NCBI RefSeq assembly: GCF_000503215.1
Contig: NZ_AYTD01000013.1
Span: 610,009-674,008 of the forward strand
Origin: Pseudomonas canadensis
Lineage (GTDB): Bacteria > Pseudomonadota > Gammaproteobacteria > Pseudomonadales > Pseudomonadaceae
DNA: 64,000 nt
Reading direction: 5' to 3'
The translations under genes and the position numbers were made by a program. The number at the start of each line of letters is the position of its first letter. Within the stretch, counting starts at the first letter, position 1. Below the pieces are notes generated by a model. The model was not told where the DNA came from. It saw only the letters and a program-made list of their open reading frames with translations, and did not search any database. Shown piece after piece: positions 40,709 to 49,641 of this stretch.

Positions 40709-43700
40709 ATGCGCAACCCCGTCGATTCCGTGCCACCCTTGCCCCGCATCTACGCCCTTGATCCTCAAGCGGCGGAACAAAGCTGGGACAATGCTCCGCA
40801 ATTGCTGGCAGCGCTCAATGCTGCCCGGCTGGGTGCGTGGAGTTGGGAGATCGACACCGGCAGAATAAGCTGGTCGCGCGGCACCCAGGCACTGTTCGGT
40901 TTTGATCCGCGCCAGCCGCTGCCCAAGGATCTGGATTACCTCGACCTGCTCGCGCCAGAGGATCGCGCCCGTGTGGTGCGGGCCTTTCATGCCGTACTGG
41001 CGGGCGAGCCGTTCGAACAGGCCATGCATCACCACATCCAGTGGCCGGACGGCACTCACCACTGGCTGGAGATCAATGGCAGCCTGGCACCCGACAAGGC
41101 GGGCCGGCGCCGCATGATCGGGGTGATCCGCGAGACCACCCGCCAGCGCGAACGGGAGTACGCCCTCAGTCACTCCGAAAAACGCTTCGCCACGTTGTTC
41201 CACCTGTGCCCGAACATGGTCCTGCTGACCCGCCAGGCCGACGGGCTGATCAGCGAAGCCAACCAATACTTCGAAATGCTGTTCGGCTGGCCGCTCGCCG
41301 ACGCCATCGGCCGCACCACCCTGGACCTGGGTCTGTGGCGTCACCCGGAGCAACGTGCGCAGTTGGTGAAGGCTACGCAGCGCAAGGGCGAGCCCATCAC
41401 CATGGAGGTGCAGTTTTGCGCCAGCAACGGCCAGATCCACGACGGCACCCTAAGCGCGCAAAAGGTCGAGCTGGAGGGCGAGGCCTACCTGATCAGCACG
41501 TTTCTGGACACCACCGAGCGCAAAAACGCCGAGCAAGCCCTCAAGGACAGTCAGGAACGCCTCGACCTGGCTCTGGATTCAGCGCAACTGGGTACCTGGG
41601 ACTGGCACATCCCCACCGGCATGCTCTATGGCTCGGCCCGCGCCGCCCAATTGCACGGCCTGCCGCCGGAACCCTTCCATGAATCCTTCGACGCCTTCTT
41701 CGAAGGCATGCCCGATGACGAGCGCGAGAGCATGCGCAACGCCTACCGCACTCTGCGTGAGGGCCCGGCCGGCAACTACCAACTGACTTACCGCGTGCCC
41801 ATGGAAGACGGCAGCTCACGCTACCTCGAAAGCCGCGCGCGCCTGTACCGCGATGAACACGGCGCGCCGCTGCGCATGGCCGGCACCTTGCTCGACATCA
41901 CCGACCAGGTCGAACGCGAACAACGCCTGACCGCCTCCGAAGAGAAATTCGCCAGCCTGTTCCAGGCCAGCCCCGATCCGATCTGCGTCACCAGCCTGGA
42001 CAGCGGCGCGTTTATCGAGATCAACCCCGCATTTACCCAGACTTTTGGCTGGACGGCCGCCGAGGTAATCGACAAAAGTGCCGAGCAGATCGGCCTGTGG
42101 GACGAATCCAGCAAGCGCCTGCAGCGAATCGAGCGAGTGATCCGCGAGCAGGCGCTGAGCAATGTGGCGATCGTGGTGCATCACAAGAATGGTCAGGCAC
42201 TGACCTGCGTGATTTCCAGCAGGCTGATCAAAGTGGGGGACCAGCCGTGTATCGTCACCACCTTGCGTGACATCACTCAGCAACAACGCTCGGAAGCCGC
42301 GCTCAAGGCCAGCGAAGAGAAATTCGCCAAGGCCTTCCATTCCAGCCCTGACGCGATTTCCATCACCGAGCGCGACACTGGCCGCTATGTGGAGGTCAAC
42401 GACGGCTTCTGCCGCCTGACCGGCTATCGCGCCGAGGAAGCCATCGGCCTGACCCTTTACCAGATCGGCATCTGGGCCGACGAGAACCAGCGTGCCGCGC
42501 TACTGGCCGAATTGCAGATCAAGGGCCGCATCCATCACCTGGAAATGCTCTGGCACAACAAACGCGGTGAGTTACTGGCGGTAGAAGTCTCGGTTGAACC
42601 CATCACCCTCAACGAAACCCCCTGCCTGCTGCTGACCGCACGGGACGTGAGCCTGCTGAAAAACGCCCAGGCGCAGATCCGTCACCTGGCCTACCACGAC
42701 CCACTGACCAACCTGCCCAACCGCGCCTTGTTGATGGACCGCCTGAGCCAGCAGATCGCGCTGCTCAAGCGGCATAACCTGCGCGGCGCGCTGCTGTTCC
42801 TCGACCTCGACCACTTCAAGCACATCAACGACTCCCTCGGCCATCCTGTCGGCGACACGGTGCTGAAGATCGTCACCGCACGCCTGGAAGCCAGCGTACG
42901 CATGGAAGACACGGTGGCGCGCCTGGGTGGCGATGAGTTCGTGGTGCTGCTCAGCGGCCTGGATGGCACCCGCCTGGAAGTCAGCAATCAGGTACAGGAA
43001 CTGGCTGACACCTTGCGCGAGCTGCTTTCGGAGCCGATGTTCTTGGATGGCCATCGCCTGCAGGTCACGCCCAGTATTGGCGTGGCGCTGATTCCCGACC
43101 ACGGCACCACGCCGGCGGACTTGCTCAAGCGGGCCGATATCGCCCTGTACCGCGCCAAGGATTCCGGGCGCAACACCACGCAGATGTTCCACAACAGCAT
43201 GCAGAAAACCGCCAGCGAACGCCTGCGTATGGAGACCGACCTGCGCCTGGCCCTGTCGCGTGGCGAGTTCAGTGTGCATTACCAACCGCAGGTGGATGCA
43301 CGCGGCAACCGCATCGTCGGCGCCGAGGCCCTGGTGCGCTGGCAGCATCCGCAACTGGGGGCGCAGTCGCCTTCCGAATTCATCAAGGTGCTGGAGGACA
43401 GCGGCCTGATCCTTGAAGTCGGCACTTGGATCCTGGATGAAGCCTGTGCGGCCTTCCAACAGTTGATCGGGGAAGGCCTGGTCGACCCGCTGAATTTCAG
43501 CCTGTGCGTGAACATCAGCCCTCGGCAGTTCCGCCAGAACGACTTCGTGGAGCGGGTGGAGCGCAGCCTCAAGCAGCACGAATTGCCATTCAGCCTGTTG
43601 AAACTGGAAATCACCGAGGGCATCGTGATCCAGAACCTGGACGACACCATCAGCAAAATGCGCCGCCTGAAAAAACTCGGCGTGAGCTTTGCGATGGATG

Positions 43701-44005
43701 ACTTCGGCACCGGGTACTCATCACTGACCTACCTCAAACGCCTGCCGGTGGATGCGCTGAAGATTGATCAATCCTTCGTGCGTGACGCCACCCATGATCC
43801 CAACGACGCCGAGATCATCCGCGCCATTGTCGCCATGGCCCGTAGCCTGAACCTGGAGGTGATTGCCGAAGGCGTGGAAACCCAGGACCAACTGGCCTTC
43901 CTGCAGGGCCTGGGTTGCCATTTGTACCAAGGGTATTTGCACAGTCGACCGCTGCCTATGATCGGATTCCGGGAGCGTTTGCTCGCGGGAGATGGCCGGG
44001 GTTAA
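40709..44005 (+). CDS. PAS-GGDEF-EAL cyclic-di-GMP protein
   Basis: This large protein of 1098 residues has no predicted membrane segment. It carries about five PAS/PAC units (roughly residues 25-650), a GGDEF domain with an intact RLGGDEFVVLL motif (about 740) and an EAL domain with EALVRWQHP and DDFGTGYSSLTYLKRLP (about 850-1090). Both catalytic motifs look intact, so it could make or break c-di-GMP; in such hybrids phosphodiesterase activity often dominates. The ATG at 40709 is chosen over a TTG at 40688. It overlaps the convergent effector-like gene by 4 bp. Confidence 0.9.
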   Translation: MRNPVDSVPPLPRIYALDPQAAEQSWDNAPQLLAALNAARLGAWSWEIDTGRISWSRGTQALFGFDPRQPLPKDLDYLDLLAPEDRARVVRAFHAVLAGEPFEQAMHHHIQWPDGTHHWLEINGSLAPDKAGRRRMIGVIRETTRQREREYALSHSEKRFATLFHLCPNMVLLTRQADGLISEANQYFEMLFGWPLADAIGRTTLDLGLWRHPEQRAQLVKATQRKGEPITMEVQFCASNGQIHDGTLSAQKVELEGEAYLISTFLDTTERKNAEQALKDSQERLDLALDSAQLGTWDWHIPTGMLYGSARAAQLHGLPPEPFHESFDAFFEGMPDDERESMRNAYRTLREGPAGNYQLTYRVPMEDGSSRYLESRARLYRDEHGAPLRMAGTLLDITDQVEREQRLTASEEKFASLFQASPDPICVTSLDSGAFIEINPAFTQTFGWTAAEVIDKSAEQIGLWDESSKRLQRIERVIREQALSNVAIVVHHKNGQALTCVISSRLIKVGDQPCIVTTLRDITQQQRSEAALKASEEKFAKAFHSSPDAISITERDTGRYVEVNDGFCRLTGYRAEEAIGLTLYQIGIWADENQRAALLAELQIKGRIHHLEMLWHNKRGELLAVEVSVEPITLNETPCLLLTARDVSLLKNAQAQIRHLAYHDPLTNLPNRALLMDRLSQQIALLKRHNLRGALLFLDLDHFKHINDSLGHPVGDTVLKIVTARLEASVRMEDTVARLGGDEFVVLLSGLDGTRLEVSNQVQELADTLRELLSEPMFLDGHRLQVTPSIGVALIPDHGTTPADLLKRADIALYRAKDSGRNTTQMFHNSMQKTASERLRMETDLRLALSRGEFSVHYQPQVDARGNRIVGAEALVRWQHPQLGAQSPSEFIKVLEDSGLILEVGTWILDEACAAFQQLIGEGLVDPLNFSLCVNISPRQFRQNDFVERVERSLKQHELPFSLLKLEITEGIVIQNLDDTISKMRRLKKLGVSFAMDDFGTGYSSLTYLKRLPVDALKIDQSFVRDATHDPNDAEIIRAIVAMARSLNLEVIAEGVETQDQLAFLQGLGCHLYQGYLHSRPLPMIGFRERLLAGDGRG

Positions 44006-45927
44006 ACCAGTTTCAAGGCGTGACCGCCCTGTTGCATCCAGGGCGAACCTGGCAACTTGCGCTTGATGCCATATTCATCAATGGCCCCCTCAACCACGAC
44101 CACCGAATGCCCGAAGTTCGCCAAGGTGCCTGGCACGCCTGATGCCAGCTCCTGCACGCTACTGGAGCGGGTAAAGGCGTACAGGCCGAGGCGGCGTAAC
44201 GCATCGCCCGGAACCTCACCGTCGTTCAGCGTTTTCAGGGCGGCGTCGAAACCGGCGCCCGCGCGAAATTCGTGATTTTCCAGTTGGGCACGCTTGGCGC
44301 TCGCCGCGTAGAGAAAGACAGCATCGTCAACCAGGCCTTTATCCTCACCATGAAAGTTGGCGGCCGCTCGCGCCCTTTCCAACTCGGCATGAGTGAGACT
44401 CACCGTGCAACCATCACGCATGGTGAGGGTGAAACCTTCGAGCGTTTCGGTGACACGCTTGAAGATCCCCAGAGGGTTTTGCCCGTACTTCATCATCGCT
44501 GCCTTGATGGCCGACACCGTGACGCAGTTACCCTCAACACCTTGATAGAAACCGCTCCAGATATTGTCGGGCTTGACGCCGACAGGTGCAGCCGGGAACT
44601 GCGCAGGCCTACCGCAGTGGTTGACGGGTAAGTCCGCAGCCAACTGGTAGCCATAGTCTTTAGCGGTGGCCTCTTTCTTGCCGTCGCTGTGTTTGATGCC
44701 ACCCACTACCAACGCGCCCGAAAAGTTAGAGGGATCGGTGACACCGACGCTGTTTGGCTCACGCAACTTATCGGGTGACACAATCCGTAGAAAGCCAATC
44801 AAGCCCATGCCCTTCAAGACTCTGTAAATGGGTTCTCCGCGCAAGGTGCTCGACAACGCCGCATCAAACTCTCCATTCTTTTCAACTTGCTTGCGCTTGG
44901 CGAAGGCTGCCAGCATGAAATTGGCGTCGGCGATCATCTGCGCGTCAGCACCGGTAAACCGGGAGGCCTCGGTAGTGCGCTGCAGCTCCTGTTTTGACAA
45001 CCTCACTTTAAAACCATCTTTCATAGTGACGATGGACCCATTCTCCGTGGCCTCGACTTTTTCAAACATATCGGAGGGCGACCGGCCAAACCTGAGCATC
45101 ATCATCTGGATGACGGCGGCATGGCTGCTCAAGTCGGATACTTCACCGCGATTTCGCGAGGTCGCCTTGACTCCCTGCAACACCTCGGCAACCTCGGGGC
45201 GGACACCTTTATCCAGGAGTTCATCCTCGGGGACGACCGTCGGCGGTTTGGGGGCTAGGGGACTGCGGGGCTTTGGCGCACTGTCGCTCATCAACGTGTA
45301 CACATAGCTTCGATCGGGTGAACGCTCCCGACCAAATTGATGCGCCTTGCCGGCGTGAATTAACGACGCCCCCAAGTCATAGCTGTCTGCAACCCCCGCC
45401 AGCCCTTCCGAGATAACTGTGGCAGGGGGGCGGTACTGGAGATGGCCGGACAACCCCATGCCTTTGAGCATGTTAAGCGTCGTTTCACCCTGCAAAGATT
45501 TGCTCAAGACCGACTCAAACCCAGGTCGATCAGCAGCGGTACCACGGTCTAATTGTTTACGTTTGATAAACACGGCCAACGCAAAATGGGCGCTGCTCAT
45601 TGCATCGTTGCGAGTGCCGGTAAAACGCGACGCAGACGCCGCCTGCTGCAGCTCCTGTTTGGAAATATGCAGCGTGTAACCATCTTTCATGGACACGTCA
45701 TAACCATCGCCACTGTCCCTTACTTCGTTGAAGAAGTCGGTAGGACTTGGGCCAAACGTGAGCATCATCAACTTGATGACCGCGCTGTGCGAGCTCGCGT
45801 TGAAATGCTCGCCGAAACCCCGCTCCGGCGCATCGAATGCTGGAATGCGAGAGATTTCAGCGTGGCTCGACAACTGCGCTGCCATGGGATTTGAGCGCGC
45901 GAAAGATCCAATTGCAAACGTACTCAT
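44002..45927 (-). CDS. Candidate type III effector with three cysteine-protease-like repeats
   Basis: This 641-residue protein matches no family I can name. It has three related domains (about residues 38-215, 260-430 and 455-641). Each contains a helix like AIKAAMMKYG, then a TM(R/K)DG segment, a SK/TH-QEL-type helix and a (K)xLGL/MGL block. The third copy has Q462-x5-C468 (QGVEGNC) and G606-H607-S (GHSVVVVEG), a papain/calpain-like Cys-His pattern with an oxyanion Gln. In copies 1 and 2 the Cys is Ser (S45, S267) and the His is Ala (A187, A405). The N-terminus MSTFAIGSFARSNP has no acidic residue and suits type III export. The ATG at 45927 is chosen for its AAGAG site. It is the last gene of a three-gene operon behind an hrp box. 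Catalysis and secretion are inference. Confidence 0.8.
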   Translation of the reverse strand: MSTFAIGSFARSNPMAAQLSSHAEISRIPAFDAPERGFGEHFNASSHSAVIKLMMLTFGPSPTDFFNEVRDSGDGYDVSMKDGYTLHISKQELQQAASASRFTGTRNDAMSSAHFALAVFIKRKQLDRGTAADRPGFESVLSKSLQGETTLNMLKGMGLSGHLQYRPPATVISEGLAGVADSYDLGASLIHAGKAHQFGRERSPDRSYVYTLMSDSAPKPRSPLAPKPPTVVPEDELLDKGVRPEVAEVLQGVKATSRNRGEVSDLSSHAAVIQMMMLRFGRSPSDMFEKVEATENGSIVTMKDGFKVRLSKQELQRTTEASRFTGADAQMIADANFMLAAFAKRKQVEKNGEFDAALSSTLRGEPIYRVLKGMGLIGFLRIVSPDKLREPNSVGVTDPSNFSGALVVGGIKHSDGKKEATAKDYGYQLAADLPVNHCGRPAQFPAAPVGVKPDNIWSGFYQGVEGNCVTVSAIKAAMMKYGQNPLGIFKRVTETLEGFTLTMRDGCTVSLTHAELERARAAANFHGEDKGLVDDAVFLYAASAKRAQLENHEFRAGAGFDAALKTLNDGEVPGDALRRLGLYAFTRSSSVQELASGVPGTLANFGHSVVVVEGAIDEYGIKRKLPGSPWMQQGGHALKLV

Positions 45928-45984
45928 ATCGTTAACTCTTTTACTAATAAGTTGGACGAGTTCGTGCCAGATCATATGTTGTCG

Positions 45985-46935
45985 TCAGATCAACGCGATG
46001 GCTTGGCCGTGTGTAGGCCGGCCGCCTTTGCGCCCATAGAGCTCTTCATGCCCATCCACGACAGCCACTGAGTGCCCGCTCCGATTGACCATGCCAATCA
46101 AAGATTTATCAGCGAAATCACGTGCCGATACGCGCTTCATATGATCCTTTAGCCCCAGCCGCATGAAGCCCTCCCCCGGCCCACACTCATCCTCACCTTC
46201 GTTAAGGCTTCTTATGGCGGCTTCAAAATTTTTACCTGCCCACCCGTCGTTATTCTCGTTTTGCGCTCGCTTGGCAGAACATGCAAACAGGAAGTGCGCA
46301 TCCTTGAGCATTTCGAGATCAGTTCCCCCAACGAAGTTCGAGCCGCGAATGGCACTTTCCAGCTCCGCCTTACTGAGTTTTACAGTCACGTCATCACGCA
46401 TCACGACCTTAAATCCATCGGCGGTTTTCTCGACAGACTTGTAAATATCCTTAGGGCTTTGGCCAAACTTTTCCATCGCCGCCTTGATTGCGGAGATCGT
46501 TACGCAGTTACCATTCATGCCCTGACGAAAACCGCTGAAGACATTAGTGGGCTTTGAACCTTTAGGTTTATTGGAAAGCTCGGGAATAGGTCCGCCTTGT
46601 TTATCGGTGGGTTTCGTATCGGGAGTGGGTGGCACAGGTCGCGGCGGTACAGGTACATCATTGTTTTTTGGCTCAACCGGACGCACGTCGCCACGCAGGA
46701 GGCTTTGCAATTGGGTGAAAAACTGCTTGAACAGTTCTCTCAACAGGTTGAATAAGGCGGAAGTGCCCGCGTTATCACTGAAACTATCGGACTTCACCTC
46801 TGAGGGAGGAACAGGTGTTGCAGTCCGAATGTTTTCTCTTCGTGCAGAATCAAGCGATGCACGAACTGAAAGGTCTGGTGCCCGGTAAGGTTCAATAGTT
46901 GGCGGTGCAACACGGTTATGGCTTATCGATACCAT
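45985..46935 (-). CDS. Candidate type III effector with one cysteine-protease-like domain
   Basis: This 316-residue protein has an export-like N-terminus (MVSISHNRVAPPTI, Ile at position 4, no acidic residue before Glu15), an amphipathic helix at about 60-81, a Pro-rich linker (about 85-128) and one C-terminal domain shared with the neighbouring gene. It has Q138-x5-C144 (QGMNGNC), AIKAAMEKFG, a VMRDDVTVKLSKAELESA stretch and G287-H288-S with Asp294 (GHSVAVVDG). This is the complete-looking single-copy form of the repeat. No signal peptide and no membrane helix are seen. It lies 80 bp after the repeat-protein gene and 57 bp before the three-domain gene. Confidence 0.8.
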   Translation of the reverse strand: MVSISHNRVAPPTIEPYRAPDLSVRASLDSARRENIRTATPVPPSEVKSDSFSDNAGTSALFNLLRELFKQFFTQLQSLLRGDVRPVEPKNNDVPVPPRPVPPTPDTKPTDKQGGPIPELSNKPKGSKPTNVFSGFRQGMNGNCVTISAIKAAMEKFGQSPKDIYKSVEKTADGFKVVMRDDVTVKLSKAELESAIRGSNFVGGTDLEMLKDAHFLFACSAKRAQNENNDGWAGKNFEAAIRSLNEGEDECGPGEGFMRLGLKDHMKRVSARDFADKSLIGMVNRSGHSVAVVDGHEELYGRKGGRPTHGQAIALI

Positions 46936-46957
46936 GGCTTAACTCTCATTGAGTGCC

Positions 46958-46978
46958 CCCTGGCCGTCACGACCAGGG
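46958..46978. other. Hairpin between first and second effector-like genes
   Basis: CCCTGG and CCAGGG form a 6-bp stem with a 9-nt loop in the 80-bp intergenic gap. It has no T-run, so it may modulate rather than end transcription. No second hrp box was found in this gap. Confidence 0.35.
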
Positions 46979-47015
46979 AGCCAGCGTTTATGTTTGACCC
47001 ATCAAGATAACGGGC

Positions 47016-48056
47016 TCAAAAACGTGAGCGGAGGCTGGGCCTGTTAGCTCGATGGTTGTCGAAACGCGTTTGGGAATGGCAGCTGAAATCATCAACCAAG
47101 TCATCAGGTGCAGGGCAAGTAAGATCTGGAATGGATGGGGTGACCGGAGGCTGTGGCGACGGGTTCGTATCAAGGCCCGGCGACACTGGCAGTTGTGGCG
47201 ATGGCTGCTTATCAAGCGCCGGCATTAGTGGCGGTTGTGGCGATGGCTTCGTATCAAGCCCCGGCGTCACTGGCGGTTGTGGCGTAACTTTCTCACCTGT
47301 ATGCGGGCAATGGCAGTTCTGGACCTGCACCGTCACGTTCACATCAGACGACAGCTTGTTCTTATAATCCTCAGGGATGAGAGAAGGCCTTGCCGGCTGG
47401 GCATCGAGCTTGCCGTCAGGCGACGTGGTCATCTGGGTACGACCATCGGGCATGACCTTAACCTCCGAGCCCGGCTTCACCAGTGTCTTGGTATCCGCTT
47501 CGGGAGCAACCTTGTGCTCCGCCTTCGCATCCGGAACGACCTTGGCATCGGTGCCAGGCAGCACGGTCTTCTTGGTATCCGCCCCCGGCGCAACCTTCTG
47601 CTCCGCCTTCGCATCCGGAATGACCTTGGCATCGGTGCCAGGCAGCACGGTCGTCTTGGTATCCGCCCCCGGCGCAACCTTCTGCTCCGCCTTCGCATCC
47701 GGAATGACCTTGGCATCGGTGCCAGGCAGCACGGTCGTCTTGGTATCCAAACCAGGCTTCACTTGAGGCTGGGCATCAAGTTCACCGGGCTGGCGGGGTA
47801 ACACCCCCATTCCCGCGAGCATGCTACGCATCGCCTTGACCATGAACTCAAACATGGTAAACAACTTTTCCAGGGACTCCTTATTCATCGGCCCACTGTT
47901 TTCTTTTGGTGCCGGACCACTGTCCTTAAGAAACTTATTCATACTGTCCATAGACGGAGACAATTCGAGCGACTTATCAGCTTGCACGGAAGGCTGATTA
48001 AGCTGTGCATAATGTGTATTCATCGGAAGGAATTGCTTGTTCGAGACATTAGACAT
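47016..48056 (-). CDS. Proline-rich tandem-repeat protein, candidate type III substrate
   Basis: This 346-residue protein has no recognised family. It has a polar Ser/Asn/Gln-rich N-terminus (MSNVSNKQFLPMNTHYAQLN) free of acidic residues, an amphipathic helix (about residues 60-83), about 3.7 copies of a 28-residue repeat rich in DTK-VLPGTDAKV-PDAKAE-KVAPGA, a CHCPHTGEK cluster near 250 and a second set of PSPQPP-V-PGLD-type repeats to about 310. It is the first gene behind the hrp box and has a good AGGAAT site 7 bp before the ATG. Its composition recalls harpin-like or linker proteins, but it is not glycine-rich. Role unknown. Confidence 0.75.
   Translation of the reverse strand: MSNVSNKQFLPMNTHYAQLNQPSVQADKSLELSPSMDSMNKFLKDSGPAPKENSGPMNKESLEKLFTMFEFMVKAMRSMLAGMGVLPRQPGELDAQPQVKPGLDTKTTVLPGTDAKVIPDAKAEQKVAPGADTKTTVLPGTDAKVIPDAKAEQKVAPGADTKKTVLPGTDAKVVPDAKAEHKVAPEADTKTLVKPGSEVKVMPDGRTQMTTSPDGKLDAQPARPSLIPEDYKNKLSSDVNVTVQVQNCHCPHTGEKVTPQPPVTPGLDTKPSPQPPLMPALDKQPSPQLPVSPGLDTNPSPQPPVTPSIPDLTCPAPDDLVDDFSCHSQTRFDNHRANRPSLRSRF
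47487..47748. repeat. 84-bp tandem repeats inside a coding region
   Basis: The string CTTGGTATCC recurs at 47487, 47571, 47655 and 47739, exactly 84 bp apart. The units between are nearly identical and keep the reading frame (28 residues). The copy number probably varies between strains. Confidence 0.92.
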
Positions 48057-48157
48057 GTTTTTATTCCTAAAACTGCGCCCACTCCCCGCACTGGCAGGAG
48101 AGAGACAATTATTGACATTAAGTGTGGAACAACAGTGAGCTCAACAAACTCGCAAGA

Positions 48158-48185
48158 TTCGTGGGGCGTAACGCAGATGAGTTCC
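48158..48185 (-). promoter_or_regulatory. hrp box (HrpL-dependent promoter)
   Basis: On the minus strand the sequence reads GGAACT, 15 bases, then CCACGAA. This fits the hrp box GGAACC/T-N15-16-CCACNNA recognised by the ECF sigma factor HrpL, which controls Pseudomonas type III secretion genes. It lies 101 bp upstream of the repeat-protein start and points at the three-gene operon. No HrpL gene is in the window. Confidence 0.8.
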
Positions 48186-48547
48186 GAACAATCGAGACTT
48201 ATATAAAGAAACCAAATGACCACCAGAGACGTTTGCCTGTGGACATCCGCAGGAAAATTCAGGCTGTACGCGCCTCACACCCCCGCAAGAGTGGAAACGT
48301 AAAGAAACACCCCACGAACAAAGCAACTTAAAGAAAACAACAAAGCTATATAAAAAATAAAAAGCATGTTAGTCAGCGCGCACGCAAGCCCCCTAGAACA
48401 TTAAAAATTAAAGATTGGTATCAATCGAGGTAGATATTAATACGCCCTTGCACATATCTCGCAACACCACAAATAAAACACCCAAAACAAATAAACACAT
48501 CAGGCTGGCCAGGTAGTGCCTGGTGACGCCAAACGCATTTCTCAGAC
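48186..48547. other. AT-rich intergenic stretch upstream of the hrp box
   Basis: This stretch is markedly richer in A and T than the surrounding genome (for example 48330-48370 and 48460-48500). It contains no gene I can support, no tRNA and no insertion-sequence ends. Its base composition suggests foreign DNA flanking the effector-like operon. Confidence 0.5.
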
Positions 48548-48571
48548 AAAAAAAAGGCACCTTTCGGCGCC
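48548..48571 (-). terminator. Rho-independent terminator of dusC
   Basis: GGCGCC-GAAA-GGTGCC on the minus strand is followed by a run of eight T. It lies 38 bp beyond the dusC stop. Confidence 0.88.
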
Positions 48572-48608
48572 CCTTGCAGCAATAGATGAAACACCTATAT
48601 ATGTAAAC

Positions 48609-49586
48609 CTAATCTTGCAATGCAGCCGGCTGTTCACGCTGTGCGGGCATGCCCAGCAAACGCCCGACCTGCTCCAGGTCGGTTTCCCTGCGCATCAGCG
48701 TAAACAACTCCACCGCCTCTGGATAATTGCGGGTGAGCATCGCCAGCCATTGCTTCAAACGCCCCGGCGCCTGGCGCTCGGTCAATTGCGCCACCGATTG
48801 AGTCCAGAAATCCTGAAGCATGGGCTGCATGTCTGCCCAGGTCATCTCGACGACTTCCTCGCCCGCCCGCGCGGCAGCGATCTGCCGCGCCAGGTCCGGA
48901 CGCGCGACCAGGCCACGGCCCAGCATGATGTCTTCGGCGCCACTCACTTCGCGACAGCGCTTCCAGTCTTCAACGCTCCAAATATCGCCATTGGCGAAGA
49001 CTGGCACCTTGACCACATCCTGTACGCGCGGGATCCACTCCCAGTGGGCGGGCGGCTTGTAGCCATCGGTCTTGGTGCGCGCATGTACCACGATATGCGC
49101 CGCGCCCCCCTCGGCCAGCGCCGTAGCACAGACCAGGGCGCCATCCGGACTGTCGAAGCCCAGGCGCATCTTGGCGGTGACCGGAATGTGGGCCGGCACG
49201 GCGCGGCGCACGTGTTCGACGATCTGGTTGAGCAGCTCGGGCTCTTTGAGCAGCACCGCACCGCCACGGGACTTGTTGACGGTCTTGGCCGGGCAGCCGA
49301 AGTTCAGGTCGATGACCTGCGAGCCGAGTTCACAGGCCAATGCCGCATTTTCCGCCAGGCACACCGGGTCGGAGCCGAGCAATTGCACGCGCAGCGGCAC
49401 GCCGGCAGCGGTGTGGGCGCCGTGCAGCAGTTCCGGGGCGAGCTTGTGGAAATACGCGGGGGTGAGCAGGCGGTCGTTGACGCGGATGAACTCGGTCACG
49501 CACCAGTCAATACCGCCGACACGGGTCAGCACGTCCCGCAGGATGTTGTCGACCAACCCCTCCATGGGCGCCAAAGCAATTTGCAT
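48609..49586 (-). CDS. dusC: tRNA-dihydrouridine(16) synthase
   Basis: This 325-residue FMN enzyme reduces uridine 16 of tRNA D-loops to dihydrouridine. It starts [18 protein letters not shown], the family opening, and has the catalytic Cys in [15 protein letters not shown] (about residue 98). The downstream FMN site [11 protein letters not shown] and the later DIMLGRG motif are present. The start is set at 49586; an ATG three codons upstream is less typical. The length fits DusC. Confidence 0.93.
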   Translation of the reverse strand: MQIALAPMEGLVDNILRDVLTRVGGIDWCVTEFIRVNDRLLTPAYFHKLAPELLHGAHTAAGVPLRVQLLGSDPVCLAENAALACELGSQVIDLNFGCPAKTVNKSRGGAVLLKEPELLNQIVEHVRRAVPAHIPVTAKMRLGFDSPDGALVCATALAEGGAAHIVVHARTKTDGYKPPAHWEWIPRVQDVVKVPVFANGDIWSVEDWKRCREVSGAEDIMLGRGLVARPDLARQIAAARAGEEVVEMTWADMQPMLQDFWTQSVAQLTERQAPGRLKQWLAMLTRNYPEAVELFTLMRRETDLEQVGRLLGMPAQREQPAALQD

Positions 49587-49641
49587 GGAAAACACTCAAC
49601 AAAAATCGTGGCGCAGTTTACTGGGTTTCCCACAGCAACCG

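Noticed and set aside
43980..44010. Gene fusion between the GGDEF-EAL gene and the effector-like gene
   Set aside because: The genes are convergent and overlap by 4 bp at their stops; they are separate.
48122..48331. Rightward 69-codon frame with GTG start (basic protein)
   Set aside because: It spans the hrp box, has no ribosome binding site and has no similarity I can name. It may be a chance frame in AT-rich DNA or a relic; not supported as a gene.
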